From Hydrogenophaga sp. 2FB (GTDB taxonomy: Bacteria > Pseudomonadota > Gammaproteobacteria > Burkholderiales > Burkholderiaceae_C): a stretch of 55,960 nucleotides of DNA. The notes under the pieces were generated by a model. The model saw only the letters and a program-made list of their open reading frames with translations. It made no database searches and was not told the origin of the DNA. Shown piece after piece: positions 29,185 through 37,626 of this stretch (positions are counted from its first letter, which is position 1; each line of letters starts with the position of its first letter). The translations under genes were made by a program, and so were the position numbers. Location of the stretch: contig NZ_SCML01000040.1 of NCBI RefSeq assembly GCF_005503365.1, positions 1 through 55,960 of the forward strand, read 5' to 3'.

Positions 29185-29922
29185 ATGATTGAACTCAAGA
29201 ACGTCTCCAAGTGGTATGGCCCCGTGCAGGTGCTGACCGATTGCTCCACCACCATCCAGAAGGGTGAAGTGGTCGTGGTCTGCGGCCCGTCGGGCTCGGG
29301 CAAGTCGACCCTCATCAAGACCATCAACGCGCTCGAGCCCTTCCAGAAGGGCGAGATCACGGTCGATGGCATCGCCGTGCACGATCCCAAGACCAATCTG
29401 CCCAAGCTGCGCAGCCGCGTGGGCATGGTGTTCCAGCACTTCGAGCTGTTCCCGCACCTGTCGGTGACCGAGAACCTCACGATCGCGCAGATCAAGGTGC
29501 TGGGTCGCACGCCCGACGATGCCAGGAAGCGCGGCCTCAAGATGCTCGACCGCGTGGGCCTGTCGCTGCACAAGGACAAGTTCCCGGGGCAGCTCTCGGG
29601 CGGTCAGCAGCAGCGCGTGGCGATCGCCCGTGCCTTGTCGATGGACCCGATCGTGATGCTGTTCGACGAACCCACCTCGGCGCTCGACCCCGAGATGGTC
29701 GGCGAGGTGCTCGACGTGATGGTCGGGCTGGCGCACGAAGGCATGACCATGATGTGCGTGACGCACGAAATGGGCTTCGCGCGCAAGGTCAGCAACCGCG
29801 TGATCTTCATGGACGTGGGTGGCAAGATCCTGGAAGACTGCTCCAAGGACGACTTCTTCGACAAACCCGAAGACCGCCAGCCGCGCACCAAGGACTTCCT
29901 CAACAAGATCCTGGGGCACTAG
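29185..29922 (+). CDS. gltL: Glutamate/aspartate ABC transporter ATPase GltL
   Basis: ATP-binding subunit, 245 residues from ATG 29185; the open frame extends far upstream but that portion is out of phase with gltK coding. Walker [10 protein letters not shown] is near residue 34, signature [15 protein letters not shown], Walker [16 protein letters not shown], and the H-loop [12 protein letters not shown]. It closes the gltIJKL operon and is followed by a multi-hairpin intergenic repeat. Confidence 0.94.
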   Translation: MIELKNVSKWYGPVQVLTDCSTTIQKGEVVVVCGPSGSGKSTLIKTINALEPFQKGEITVDGIAVHDPKTNLPKLRSRVGMVFQHFELFPHLSVTENLTIAQIKVLGRTPDDARKRGLKMLDRVGLSLHKDKFPGQLSGGQQQRVAIARALSMDPIVMLFDEPTSALDPEMVGEVLDVMVGLAHEGMTMMCVTHEMGFARKVSNRVIFMDVGGKILEDCSKDDFFDKPEDRQPRTKDFLNKILGH

Positions 29923-29931
29923 AGGTTCCCC

Positions 29932-30000
29932 CCCCCCGCGCCGCCTGCGGCGTCACCCCCCAGGGGGCGCACCCTGGGACCGGCAAAGCCGGATCCTCGG
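29932..30000 (+). repeat. Multi-hairpin intergenic repeat, copy 1
   Basis: GC-rich element directly after gltL. Its parts are a C-run, CGCCGC-CT-GCGGCG, ACCCCCC-AGGGGGC and CCGGC-AAA-GCCGG. A second copy follows htpX at 34234-34303: the first 40 bases are nearly identical, and the last hairpin differs by one base in its loop. Both copies begin within 12 bases of a stop codon on the same strand. Elements of this look are common between genes in Comamonadaceae. Confidence 0.75.
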
Positions 30001-30080
30001 GTGCTCTGGAATCGTGCACGTCGCGCCGGAGACTGGCGCAACGATCCGGCGCCGGGCAGCGGCGCAACGTGGGGCTCGAG

Positions 30081-30097
30081 TGTGACAATAGCGCCCC
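30081..30097 (+). promoter_or_regulatory. Extended -10 element of pyrC, leaderless geometry
   Basis: TG-T-GACAAT spans 30081-30089. The expected start at 30096 is two bases before the pyrC ATG, and no Shine-Dalgarno sequence precedes the ATG, so the message may be almost leaderless. Confidence 0.5.
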
Positions 30098-31144
30098 ATG
30101 AACACCCGCGCCCTCGACACCCTCACCATCACCCGACCCGACGACTGGCACCTGCACGTGCGCGATGGCGACGCGCTGCGCACCACGGTGCCGCACTCCG
30201 CCGCCCAGTTCGGGCGCGCGCTCATCATGCCCAACCTGCGCCCGCCGGTGACCACCGCGGCGCTGGCCCTGGCCTACCGCGAACGCATCCTCGCCGCCGT
30301 GCCCCAAGGCCTGTCGTTCGAGCCGCTGATGACGCTCTACCTCACCGACAACCTGCCGCCCGACGAGATCGTGCGCGCCAAGGACGCCGGCGTGGTGGCC
30401 CTCAAGCTCTACCCGGCCGGCGCCACCACCAACAGCGACGCCGGCGTGACCGACATCCGCAAAACCTACAAGACGTTGGAGGCCATGCAGCGCGCCGGCG
30501 TGCTGCTGTTGGTGCACGGTGAGGTGACGAACCCCGACGTCGACCTGTTCGACCGCGAGGCGGTGTTCATCGACGAGCAGCTGATTCCGCTGCGGCGCGA
30601 TTTTCCCGAGTTGAAGATCGTGATGGAGCACATCACCACGAAGGAAGGTGCTGAGTACGTGGCCGAAGCCGGCCCCTTCACCACGGCCACGATCACCGCG
30701 CACCACCTGCTGTTCAACCGCAACGCCATCTTCACCGGCGGCATCCGCCCGCACTACTACTGCCTGCCGGTGCTCAAGCGCGAGGTCCACCGCCAGGCCC
30801 TGGTGGCGGCGGCCACCAGCGGCAGCGACCGCTTCTTCCTCGGTACCGACAGCGCGCCGCATGCGGCCCACTTGAAGGAACACGCCATGGGCTGCGCCGG
30901 CTGCTACACCGCGCACGCCGCGATCGAGATGTACGCCGAAGCGTTCGACAACGCGGGCGCGCTCGACAAACTGGAAGCCTTCGCCAGCTTCAACGGCCCG
31001 GCCTTCTACGGCCTGCCGCGCAACAGCGGCACCATCACGCTGCAGCGCGAGAGCTGGACCACGCCCGAGAGCTTCCGCTTCGGCGAAGCCGATCTCAAAC
31101 CGCTGCGCGGCGGCGAAACGCTGCCGTGGAGGCTCAAGGCCTGA
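30098..31144 (+). CDS. pyrC: Dihydroorotase, class II (PyrC)
   Basis: Zinc enzyme of de novo pyrimidine synthesis that interconverts carbamoyl-aspartate and dihydroorotate. The 348-residue length fits the E. coli-type class. Metal ligands visible are His18 and His20 ([11 protein letters not shown]), the carbamylated Lys in [15 protein letters not shown], the His in [10 protein letters not shown] and the catalytic Asp in [22 protein letters not shown] binds the substrate. The DUF3025 gene overlaps its 3' end. Confidence 0.95.
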   Translation: MNTRALDTLTITRPDDWHLHVRDGDALRTTVPHSAAQFGRALIMPNLRPPVTTAALALAYRERILAAVPQGLSFEPLMTLYLTDNLPPDEIVRAKDAGVVALKLYPAGATTNSDAGVTDIRKTYKTLEAMQRAGVLLLVHGEVTNPDVDLFDREAVFIDEQLIPLRRDFPELKIVMEHITTKEGAEYVAEAGPFTTATITAHHLLFNRNAIFTGGIRPHYYCLPVLKREVHRQALVAAATSGSDRFFLGTDSAPHAAHLKEHAMGCAGCYTAHAAIEMYAEAFDNAGALDKLEAFASFNGPAFYGLPRNSGTITLQRESWTTPESFRFGEADLKPLRGGETLPWRLKA

Positions 31145-31908
31145 ACCCGGCCACCGCCGCGATCGACTGGGCTGCGCCCTGGTTCGCGCCGCTCGCGGCC
31201 GAAGGGCGCGCGGCGGGGCAACACCTCGCGCACGGCCACGCCGTGCCGCAAGCCTTGGGCATGTCGGGCGCGTGCCCGGTGCGCTTCGTGCCCCAGACCG
31301 AACTGCCGGCCGGCACGGCCTACGAGCAGTTCATCTTCGACACCGGCGCGGTGCCCACGCGCGAGAACCTGCACGACTTCTTCAACGGCCTGTGCTGGCT
31401 GCGCTTCCCGCTCACCAAGCAGCGCCTGAACCGGTTGCAGGCGGCGCAGATCGCCGCCGATGGTGTGCGCGACGTGCGCGGGCCGGTGCGCGATGCGCTC
31501 ACGCTGTTCGACGAAAACGCCGCGCTGCTGCAAGCGCCGCAGCCTGTGTGGAACGCCTTGGTCGAGCGCGACTGGACCGCCTTGTTCGTCACGCTGCGCC
31601 CGCTCTGGTCGCAGGCGCGGCTGGTGCTGTTCGGCCATGCCTTGCTGGAAAAACTGGTTGTGCCCTACAAGTCGATCACCGCCCATGTGTTCCGCGAGGC
31701 GGTGCCCGCATCGCTCGGTGACGACCTCACCGCATGGGATGCCTGGCTGGCGCAGACCTTGAACGCGCCGCTGCTGGCCAGCAAGCCCTTCACACCCTTG
31801 CCGGTGCTGGGCGTGCCCGGCTGGTGGGCGGCCAACAACGATCCCGCTTACTATGCCGATGCCCAGGTGTTTCGCCCTCGGCGCATCGACAACTCCACCG
31901 CATCATGA
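31126..31908 (+). CDS. DUF3025 domain-containing protein
   Basis: A 260-residue protein of the DUF3025 family, identified by [20 protein letters not shown] and [18 protein letters not shown] and by its usual place after pyrC in betaproteobacteria. No signal peptide or membrane segment is seen, so it is probably cytosolic. Function is unknown. The GTG start at 31126 overlaps the end of pyrC by 19 bases; a CTG at 31141 is the only close alternative. Its stop overlaps the next start by ATGA, so pyrC, DUF3025 and the ligase form one transcript. Confidence 0.8.
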   Translation: MEAQGLNPATAAIDWAAPWFAPLAAEGRAAGQHLAHGHAVPQALGMSGACPVRFVPQTELPAGTAYEQFIFDTGAVPTRENLHDFFNGLCWLRFPLTKQRLNRLQAAQIAADGVRDVRGPVRDALTLFDENAALLQAPQPVWNALVERDWTALFVTLRPLWSQARLVLFGHALLEKLVVPYKSITAHVFREAVPASLGDDLTAWDAWLAQTLNAPLLASKPFTPLPVLGVPGWWAANNDPAYYADAQVFRPRRIDNSTAS

Positions 31909-33290
31909 ACGCACCCGCATCGCCCTCGTGGTCCCACCTGAACCTGGCGCACGGCGCCGACCGTGCCGAGCTGACCGCGCATTTCCGCGCCACGGGTGTG
32001 CGCGATGTGGAGTGCCTGTTCGCCGACGTCACCGGCTACCCGCGCGGCAAGCTCATGCCCGCGGCCAGCTTCGCGGCCGGTGGCGAACTGCGCATCTGCC
32101 AGGCGATTCCGATGCAGTGCGTGACCGGTGAGTACTCCTACAACCCGATTTTTCCCGACAGCGACCCGGACGTGCGCCTCGTGCCCGACATGGCCACGCT
32201 CAAGCGCGCACCCTGGGCCAGCGTGCCGCGTTACCTGGCGGTGCACGATTGCGTGGAGCTGGACGGCAGCCTGTGCGAATTCGCGCCGCGCTCGGTGCTG
32301 AAGAACGTGGTGGCGCGTTACAGCGCGATGGGTCTCACGCCGGTGGTGGCGCCCGAGATCGAGTTCTACCTGACCGCGGCCATGACCGACCCGGCGCAAC
32401 CACTGACCGCGCCCACCGGGCGCGGCGGCCGACCCGAAGTGGGACAGTCGGCCTTCAGCCTGAATGCGCTCAACGAACTGGCACCGTTCTGGGACGCGTT
32501 CCACGCCGCCATCGACGCGCTCGGCATTCGCGCCGACACCTGGCTGCACGAGGTGGGCCCGAGCCAGTACGAGATCAACCTGCTGCACGGCGACCCGGTG
32601 GCCGTGGCCGACCAGGCCTTCCTGTTCAAGACCGCCGCGCGCGAGATCGCGCTGCAGCACGGCCTGAACGCGGTCTTCATGGCCAAGCCCATCGCGGGCG
32701 AGGCGGGCAGCTCGATGCACCTGCACCAGAGCGTGGTGGACGCCGACGGCCGCAACATCTTCAGCCAGGCCGACGGTTCGGCCAGCGACGCCTTCCTGCA
32801 CTACATCGGCGGGCTGCAGGCCTACACGCCCGACCTCACGCTGGTCTATGCGCCGACGGTGAACTCATACCGCCGTTACGTCACCGGCAGCCAGGCGCCC
32901 GTCAATGTGGAATGGGGCTACGACAACCGCACCGCTGGCCTGCGCGTGCCGGTGAGTCCGCCGGCCGCGCGCCGGGTGGAAAACCGTTTGGCCGGTGCGG
33001 ACGCCAACCCCTACCTCGCGATCGCCGCCACGCTGGCCGCGGGTCTGGCCGGCCTGCAAGAGAAGCACCTGCCGGGCGACCCGGTGCAAGGCAACGGCTA
33101 CGACCTGCCGCGCGGCCTGCCGCGAACTTTTTCCACCGCCCACGAACAAATGGCCCAGAGCGCGCATGCGCCGCGGTTGCTGGGCGAGCGTTTCGTGCGC
33201 GCCTACCTGGCGGTCAAGGCGCTGGAGCACGACAGTTTTCTGAACGAGATCAGCCCCTGGGAACGCCGCTTCCTGTTGCCTCAGGTGTGA
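31905..33290 (+). CDS. Glutamine synthetase-family ligase, probable gamma-glutamylpolyamine synthetase
   Basis: ATP-dependent ligase of 461 residues with the glutamine synthetase fold: VECLFADVTGYPRGK and EIEFYL (metal Glu) in the N-terminal half, GEAGSSMHLHQS and RLAGADANPYLAIAATLA in the catalytic half. The loop lacks the adenylylation motif of true GlnA, and the overall pattern fits the PuuA/GlnT group that joins glutamate to putrescine or another amine. The ATG overlaps the DUF3025 stop. No other polyamine genes are adjacent, so the amine substrate is uncertain. Confidence 0.82.
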   Translation: MNAPASPSWSHLNLAHGADRAELTAHFRATGVRDVECLFADVTGYPRGKLMPAASFAAGGELRICQAIPMQCVTGEYSYNPIFPDSDPDVRLVPDMATLKRAPWASVPRYLAVHDCVELDGSLCEFAPRSVLKNVVARYSAMGLTPVVAPEIEFYLTAAMTDPAQPLTAPTGRGGRPEVGQSAFSLNALNELAPFWDAFHAAIDALGIRADTWLHEVGPSQYEINLLHGDPVAVADQAFLFKTAAREIALQHGLNAVFMAKPIAGEAGSSMHLHQSVVDADGRNIFSQADGSASDAFLHYIGGLQAYTPDLTLVYAPTVNSYRRYVTGSQAPVNVEWGYDNRTAGLRVPVSPPAARRVENRLAGADANPYLAIAATLAAGLAGLQEKHLPGDPVQGNGYDLPRGLPRTFSTAHEQMAQSAHAPRLLGERFVRAYLAVKALEHDSFLNEISPWERRFLLPQV

Positions 33291-33298
33291 GACAAAAA

Positions 33299-33327
33299 CT
33301 TGAAGAACCACGCCGCAGCCCCACGTA
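33299..33327 (+). promoter_or_regulatory. Sigma-32-type heat-shock promoter of htpX
   Basis: CTTGAA at 33299-33304, a 14-base spacer and CCCCACGTA at 33319-33327 closely match the sigma-32 consensus CTTGAA-N(11-16)-CCCCATnTa. It lies about 40 bases before the htpX ATG. htpX is a known sigma-32 regulon member in E. coli. Confidence 0.7.
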
Positions 33328-33366
33328 TCCTTACGTTTTGATCCAAAAACAACCACCGGAGTCCCC

Positions 33367-34233
33367 ATGAAACGCATCCTGCTGTTCGTTCTGACCAACT
33401 TCGCCGTGATGGCGGTGTTGCTGGTCACCACCCGCATCCTGGGTGTGGACCGCTTCCTCACCGCCAACGGCCTGAACATGACGGCGTTGGCCGGGTTCTC
33501 GCTGGTCATCGGCTTTGGCGGCGCGATCATCTCGCTGCTCATCAGCAAGCCGATGGCCAAGTTCAGCACCGGTGTGCGCGTGATCAACCAGCCGCAGACG
33601 GCCGACGAAGCCTGGATCGTGGAAACCGTGCGCCGCTTCGCCGACAAGGCCGGCATCGGCATGCCCGAGGTTGGCGTCTTCGAAGGCGCGCCCAACGCGT
33701 TCGCCACCGGTGCGTTCAAGAACTCGGCGCTGGTCGCGGTGTCCACCGGCCTGCTGCAGAACATGACCAAGGAAGAGGTCGAGGCCGTGATCGGCCACGA
33801 GGTCGCGCACGTGGCCAACGGCGACATGGTCACCATGACGCTGATCCAGGGCGTGATGAACACCTTCGTGGTGTTCCTGAGCCGCGTGATCGGCTACGCG
33901 GTGGACGCCTTCCTGCGCCGTGGCAGCGACAACAACTCGGGCCCCGGCATCGGTTACATGGTCACCACCATCGTGATGGACATCGTGCTCGGTTTCCTGG
34001 CCGCCATCATCGTGGCCTGGTTCAGCCGCCAGCGTGAGTTCCGCGCCGACGCGGGCGCCGCCAACCTCATGGGCCGCAAGCAGCCCATGATCAATGCGCT
34101 GGCCCGCCTCGGTGGCCTGACCCCGGGCGAACTGCCCAAGACCATGCAGGCGCTGGGCATCACCGGTGGCCTGGGCAAGCTGTTCTCGACGCACCCGCCA
34201 ATCGAAGAGCGCATCGCGGCGCTTCAAAAGTAA
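33367..34233 (+). CDS. htpX: Membrane zinc protease HtpX
   Basis: Heat-shock M48 metalloprotease that degrades damaged membrane proteins, 288 residues. Two N-terminal hydrophobic helices precede the cytoplasmic active site [10 protein letters not shown] (Zn ligands His near 143 and 147, catalytic Glu between). The third ligand is the Glu in [12 protein letters not shown] near residue 223. Two more membrane segments lie between ([12 protein letters not shown] and [17 protein letters not shown]). CCGGAG lies six bases before the ATG. Monocistronic between a heat-shock promoter and a repeat plus terminator. Confidence 0.95.
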   Translation: MKRILLFVLTNFAVMAVLLVTTRILGVDRFLTANGLNMTALAGFSLVIGFGGAIISLLISKPMAKFSTGVRVINQPQTADEAWIVETVRRFADKAGIGMPEVGVFEGAPNAFATGAFKNSALVAVSTGLLQNMTKEEVEAVIGHEVAHVANGDMVTMTLIQGVMNTFVVFLSRVIGYAVDAFLRRGSDNNSGPGIGYMVTTIVMDIVLGFLAAIIVAWFSRQREFRADAGAANLMGRKQPMINALARLGGLTPGELPKTMQALGITGGLGKLFSTHPPIEERIAALQK

Positions 34234-34303
34234 CCCCCCGCGCCGCCCGCGGCGTCACCCCCCAGGGGGCGCAGCTGGCGGCCCGGCGAAGCCGGTTCCG
34301 CGG
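34234..34303 (+). repeat. Multi-hairpin intergenic repeat, copy 2
   Basis: Second copy of the element after gltL, starting at the last base of the htpX stop codon region. It keeps the CGCCGC-CC-GCGGCG and ACCCCCC-AGGGGGC hairpins and has CCGGC-GAA-GCCGG for the third. The middle 8 bases differ from copy 1. Confidence 0.75.
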
Positions 34304-34337
34304 CTGCACTTGTTTTGAGTCACGCGCTCCGGCCACA

Positions 34338-34370
34338 AGAAAGGCGACCCTCGGGTCGCCTTTCTTTTTT
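34338..34370 (+). terminator. Rho-independent terminator after htpX
   Basis: Stem AGAAAGGCGACC / GGGTCGCCTTTCT with a short CTC loop, followed by TTTTT. It lies 105 bases after the htpX stop and just before the end of the convergent glycine-zipper gene. The run of A and G on the other flank makes it less efficient in the minus direction. Confidence 0.85.
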
Positions 34371-34385
34371 GGCAAGACCGCGTCC

Positions 34386-35105
34386 TTACCGGTTGCGTTC
34401 CCAGCGGTCATGGTCGCGGTCGCGGCTCCAGCGCGGGGGCGGTGCCACATACCGCTGGGGCGGCATGTAGCCTGGGCCGTAGCGGTAACCGTTGATCGGC
34501 ATCACGCTGCCGGGATGCGGGTAGAAGGTCGTGCCGATGGTGATGCGCGTGCTCGGCTCGACGTACTGCGACTGGGGCGGGTATGAGGGGTACGACTGGT
34601 ACTGCACGGGCGGTGGTGGCATGGCGTCGGCGGGGCTGACGTTGAGCCGCACATAGCGGCCGGGGTCTTGCGCCATCTGCGTGCGGTACTGGCGACCGGC
34701 GTATTCGTACACCACGTCGTAGGCCACGGTGCGGTTGTCGTAGTAGGTCTGCGTGCCGCACTGGCGGTAGGTTTCGGTGTACGGCTGGCCGGGGCCTTCG
34801 ATGCGGTTGCCCAGCATCGCGCCGCCGATCAGGCCGATCACGGTGGCCGCGGCGCGGCCGCTGCCGTCACCGATGGCGTTGCCCACCGCACCGCCGGCGA
34901 TGCCGCCCATCAACGCGCCCGCGCCGGATTTCTGGCCTTCGTAGGTCACTTGCTGGTCGCTGCAGACCTCGCGCGGCACGGCCACTTGCTGGACGATGGG
35001 GGTGCTGCTGATCACGCGGCCTTGTTCTTCCTGCGCGTGCGCCACGCCACTGCCGGCCAGGGCGAGCAGGCCGGTCATCACGGGGACAAGAACGGGGGTT
35101 TTCAT
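34386..35105 (-). CDS. Glycine-zipper 2TM domain envelope protein
   Basis: A 239-residue exported protein starting at ATG 35105 (upstream in-frame codons ignored because this ATG begins a signal peptide, KTPVLVPVMTGLLALAGSGVAHA). The glycine-zipper segment GAGALMGGIAGGAVGNAIGD plus VIGLIGGAMLGNRIEG is the SlyB/17-kDa-antigen motif. A Pro/Tyr-rich C-terminus (YQSYPSYPPQSQY) and RxRDHDRWERN tail follow. There is no lipobox Cys, so it is not a lipoprotein. Probably an outer-membrane or periplasmic envelope-stability protein. Confidence 0.78.
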   Translation of the reverse strand: MKTPVLVPVMTGLLALAGSGVAHAQEEQGRVISSTPIVQQVAVPREVCSDQQVTYEGQKSGAGALMGGIAGGAVGNAIGDGSGRAAATVIGLIGGAMLGNRIEGPGQPYTETYRQCGTQTYYDNRTVAYDVVYEYAGRQYRTQMAQDPGRYVRLNVSPADAMPPPPVQYQSYPSYPPQSQYVEPSTRITIGTTFYPHPGSVMPINGYRYGPGYMPPQRYVAPPPRWSRDRDHDRWERNR

Positions 35106-35204
35106 GGAGAACTCCTTGTGGGGGTAGCCTGAAGCATGCGCTGCGCGTGTCAAGTTCGCATGCCCACGTTGTAAAGATTCGTGTGGTGTTGCAGGGTTCC
35201 CGGA

Positions 35205-36158
35205 TTATTCGCCAACGCGCGCCGCGGCGGACAGGAAGTCGATCAGTTGCGCCAGCGTGCCCGTGGCATCGTCGGCGCGGTACAGCATGCCCAGCGGTTC
35301 AATCGGTGCGTGCAGGTCCAGCGCCAGCTCGACCAGGTCGGCGCTGCGCTCAATGCGGTCCAGCACGGTCTGCGGCACGGGCGCGACCACCCCCGGCTCG
35401 GCCAGGACCACCGGCAGCAGCTGCGCCGACAGCACCTGCACCGCGTGCGCGCGCGGCGCCGCCCCCTCCTGCGCCCAGGCGGCATCCAGCGCCTGGCGCA
35501 CCGCGTAGTGCGGCGGTGGCAGCACCCACAGCGAATCGGCCAGGTCGCGCAGCCGCAGCCGCTTGCGCCCGGCGGCCGGGTGCAGCCGGCCGGCAATGAC
35601 CACCATGCGGTCGCTGCGCAGCGGCTGGAACAGGTAACCCTGCGCCACCTGGGCCGGCCGGCGCAGCAGCACCAGGTCCAATGCGCCGCCGTGCAGCCCG
35701 GCGGTCAACTGGTCGATGCTGCCTTCTTCGATGGCCAGCCGCAGGCGTGGATGTTGCGCGCGCAGCCCGGGCAGCGCCGGGCGCAGCACGCTGGCCATCG
35801 CGGCCACGATGGCGCCCACGCGCAGCGGCCGCGCTTCTTGTTCGCCCAACGCGCCCAGGGCGTCGGCGGTGCCGCGCAGCGCGTCGATCGCAATGCGCGC
35901 GTCGCGGGCCAGCAGGCGCCCGGCGTCGGTGATGCGCATGCCGCGCGCATGCCGTTCGAACAGCGGCTGGCCCAGCAGCTCCTCCAGCTCGCGCAGCAGC
36001 TGCGTGGCGGCCGGCTGGCTGATGTGCACCGCCTCGGCCGCGCGGCGCAGGTTCGAGTGCGCCGCCAACGCATCGACCAGCCGCAGGTGGCGCAGGCGCA
36101 GGCGCGCGAGCAGGCGCTCGTGCAGCACGGCGGGGGGCGTGGGTGGGAGGATGGCCAT
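35205..36158 (-). CDS. LysR-family transcriptional regulator
   Basis: A 317-residue regulator with the N-terminal helix-turn-helix LVDALAAHSNLRRAAEAVHISQPAATQLLRELE split across residues 28-60 and a periplasmic-binding-protein-like effector domain. It is transcribed away from the M20 amidohydrolase gene, and a T-N11-A palindrome lies ten bases upstream of its start. The most likely target is that amidohydrolase. The inducer is unknown. Confidence 0.85.
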   Translation of the reverse strand: MAILPPTPPAVLHERLLARLRLRHLRLVDALAAHSNLRRAAEAVHISQPAATQLLRELEELLGQPLFERHARGMRITDAGRLLARDARIAIDALRGTADALGALGEQEARPLRVGAIVAAMASVLRPALPGLRAQHPRLRLAIEEGSIDQLTAGLHGGALDLVLLRRPAQVAQGYLFQPLRSDRMVVIAGRLHPAAGRKRLRLRDLADSLWVLPPPHYAVRQALDAAWAQEGAAPRAHAVQVLSAQLLPVVLAEPGVVAPVPQTVLDRIERSADLVELALDLHAPIEPLGMLYRADDATGTLAQLIDFLSAAARVGE

Positions 36159-36167
36159 TGATCAGGA

Positions 36168-36180
36168 TTGCTTATCGCAA
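36168..36180. promoter_or_regulatory. LysR-type T-N11-A site between lysR and the M20 gene
   Basis: TTGC-TTATC-GCAA, a 13-base dyad of the T-N11-A form, sits in the 100-base divergent intergenic region, ten bases from the LysR start codon. It is the expected shape for a LysR autoregulatory and activating site. Confidence 0.5.
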
Positions 36181-36258
36181 GATGCATATTTGATTGGACG
36201 CAAATCGTACCGCGGCCTACGCTCCCCGTCGCCTCCACCCGCCCCTTCAAGGACCTCC

Positions 36259-37602
36259 ATGACCCACCGCTCCCGCCTGCTGCTGCCCGTTTCGTTCGCC
36301 GTTCTCTCCTTCTGCGCCGCGGCACAGACCGCATCCGCCCCACCGCCGCCCGCGGCCGCACAGGCGCTGTACCCGCTGATCGCGCAAAGCTCCAAGTCCA
36401 TCGAACAGAAGGTGATCGACTGGCGCCGCGACATCCACCAGCATCCGGAGCTGGGCAACCAGGAAAAGCGCACCGCGGCCCTGGTGGCGGCGCACCTGAA
36501 GAAGCTGGGCTTCGAGGTGCGCGAAGGCGTCGCCGTGACCGGCGTGGTCGCCACGCTCAAGGGCGGCAAGCCCGGCCCCGTGGTGGCGTTGCGCGCCGAC
36601 ATGGACGCGCTGCCGGTGAAGGAACAGGTCGACGTGCCCTTCGCCTCCAAAGTCCGGGCCGTCTGGGATGGCAAGGAAGTCGACGTGATGCACGCCTGCG
36701 GCCACGATGGCCACGTCGCCATCCTGATGGGCGTGGCCGAGGTGTTGGCCTCGATGAAGGACCGCCTGCCCGGCACCGTCAAGCTGCTGTTCCAGCCGGC
36801 CGAAGAAAAGCTGCCGAACGGCGAGATTGGCGGCTCGCGCCGCATGCTGACCGAGGGTGCGTTCGACGCACCCAAGCCCGATGTCGTGTTCGGCCTGCAC
36901 CTGAGTTCGGGCGCCAACACCGGCACGATCGGCTACAAGGCCGGCCCCATCACGGCCGGTTCGGACGCCTTCAAGGTCGACGTCAAGGGCCGCCAGACCC
37001 ACGGCTCGCAGCCCTGGTCCGGCGTGGACCCGATCGTGCTGGCCTCGCAGATCGTGCTGGGCTTCCAGACCATCGAGAGCCGGCAGGTCAACGTGACCCG
37101 GGAGCCGTCGGTGCTGAGCGTGGGCACGTTCAACGCCGGCACCCGCTACAACATCATTCCCGACGAGGTGAAGATGAGCGGCACGCTGCGCACCTACGAC
37201 GAAGGCATGCGCCAGTTCATCATGAAGCGCATGGGTGAGACCGCGTCGCTGATCGCGCAAAGCGGCGGCGGTTCGGCGCACGTGCACTTCGAGGCCGACG
37301 GTTATGCCGCGACCGTGAACGACCCGGTCCTGACCGAGAAGATGGCGCCGAGCCTGCGGCGCGTGCCGGGCGCGAAGCCCGAGGTGATCCAGAAAAGCAC
37401 CGGCGGCGAAGACTTCTCGTTCTTCGCGCAGGCCGCGCCGGGCATGTTCGTGTTCGTCGGCGCCACGCCGGTGGGTCAGGATGCCTCCAAGGCCGAGCCC
37501 AACCACTCGCCGCGCTTCCTCATGGACGAGGCCAGCCTGCTGGTCGGCGTGCGCACGTTGTCGCACCTCACGGTGGACTACATGGCGATGGCGCGCAAGT
37601 AA
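36259..37602 (+). CDS. Exported M20-family amidohydrolase
   Basis: Metal-dependent peptidase/amidohydrolase of 447 residues, of the M20D hippurate hydrolase/amidohydrolase type. It has a signal peptide (RSRLLLPVSFAVLSFCAAAQT), so it acts in the periplasm. Visible active-site motifs: RRDIHQHPELGNQEKRTA, ALRADMDALPVKE, MHACGHDGHVAILMG (Cys and His ligands), FQPAEE, STGGEDFSFF and PNHSPRF. The Ala/Pro-rich linker after the signal peptide is typical of exported members. Divergent from the LysR gene. The N-acyl substrate is unknown. Confidence 0.87.
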   Translation: MTHRSRLLLPVSFAVLSFCAAAQTASAPPPPAAAQALYPLIAQSSKSIEQKVIDWRRDIHQHPELGNQEKRTAALVAAHLKKLGFEVREGVAVTGVVATLKGGKPGPVVALRADMDALPVKEQVDVPFASKVRAVWDGKEVDVMHACGHDGHVAILMGVAEVLASMKDRLPGTVKLLFQPAEEKLPNGEIGGSRRMLTEGAFDAPKPDVVFGLHLSSGANTGTIGYKAGPITAGSDAFKVDVKGRQTHGSQPWSGVDPIVLASQIVLGFQTIESRQVNVTREPSVLSVGTFNAGTRYNIIPDEVKMSGTLRTYDEGMRQFIMKRMGETASLIAQSGGGSAHVHFEADGYAATVNDPVLTEKMAPSLRRVPGAKPEVIQKSTGGEDFSFFAQAAPGMFVFVGATPVGQDASKAEPNHSPRFLMDEASLLVGVRTLSHLTVDYMAMARK

Positions 37603-37626
37603 GCCAACGGTTGGCGGTGGGCGGCC

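Noticed and set aside
33331..34227. 298-codon antisense frame opposite htpX
   Set aside because: His/Gly/Asp-rich shadow of a well-conserved gene, no ribosome-binding site or motif.
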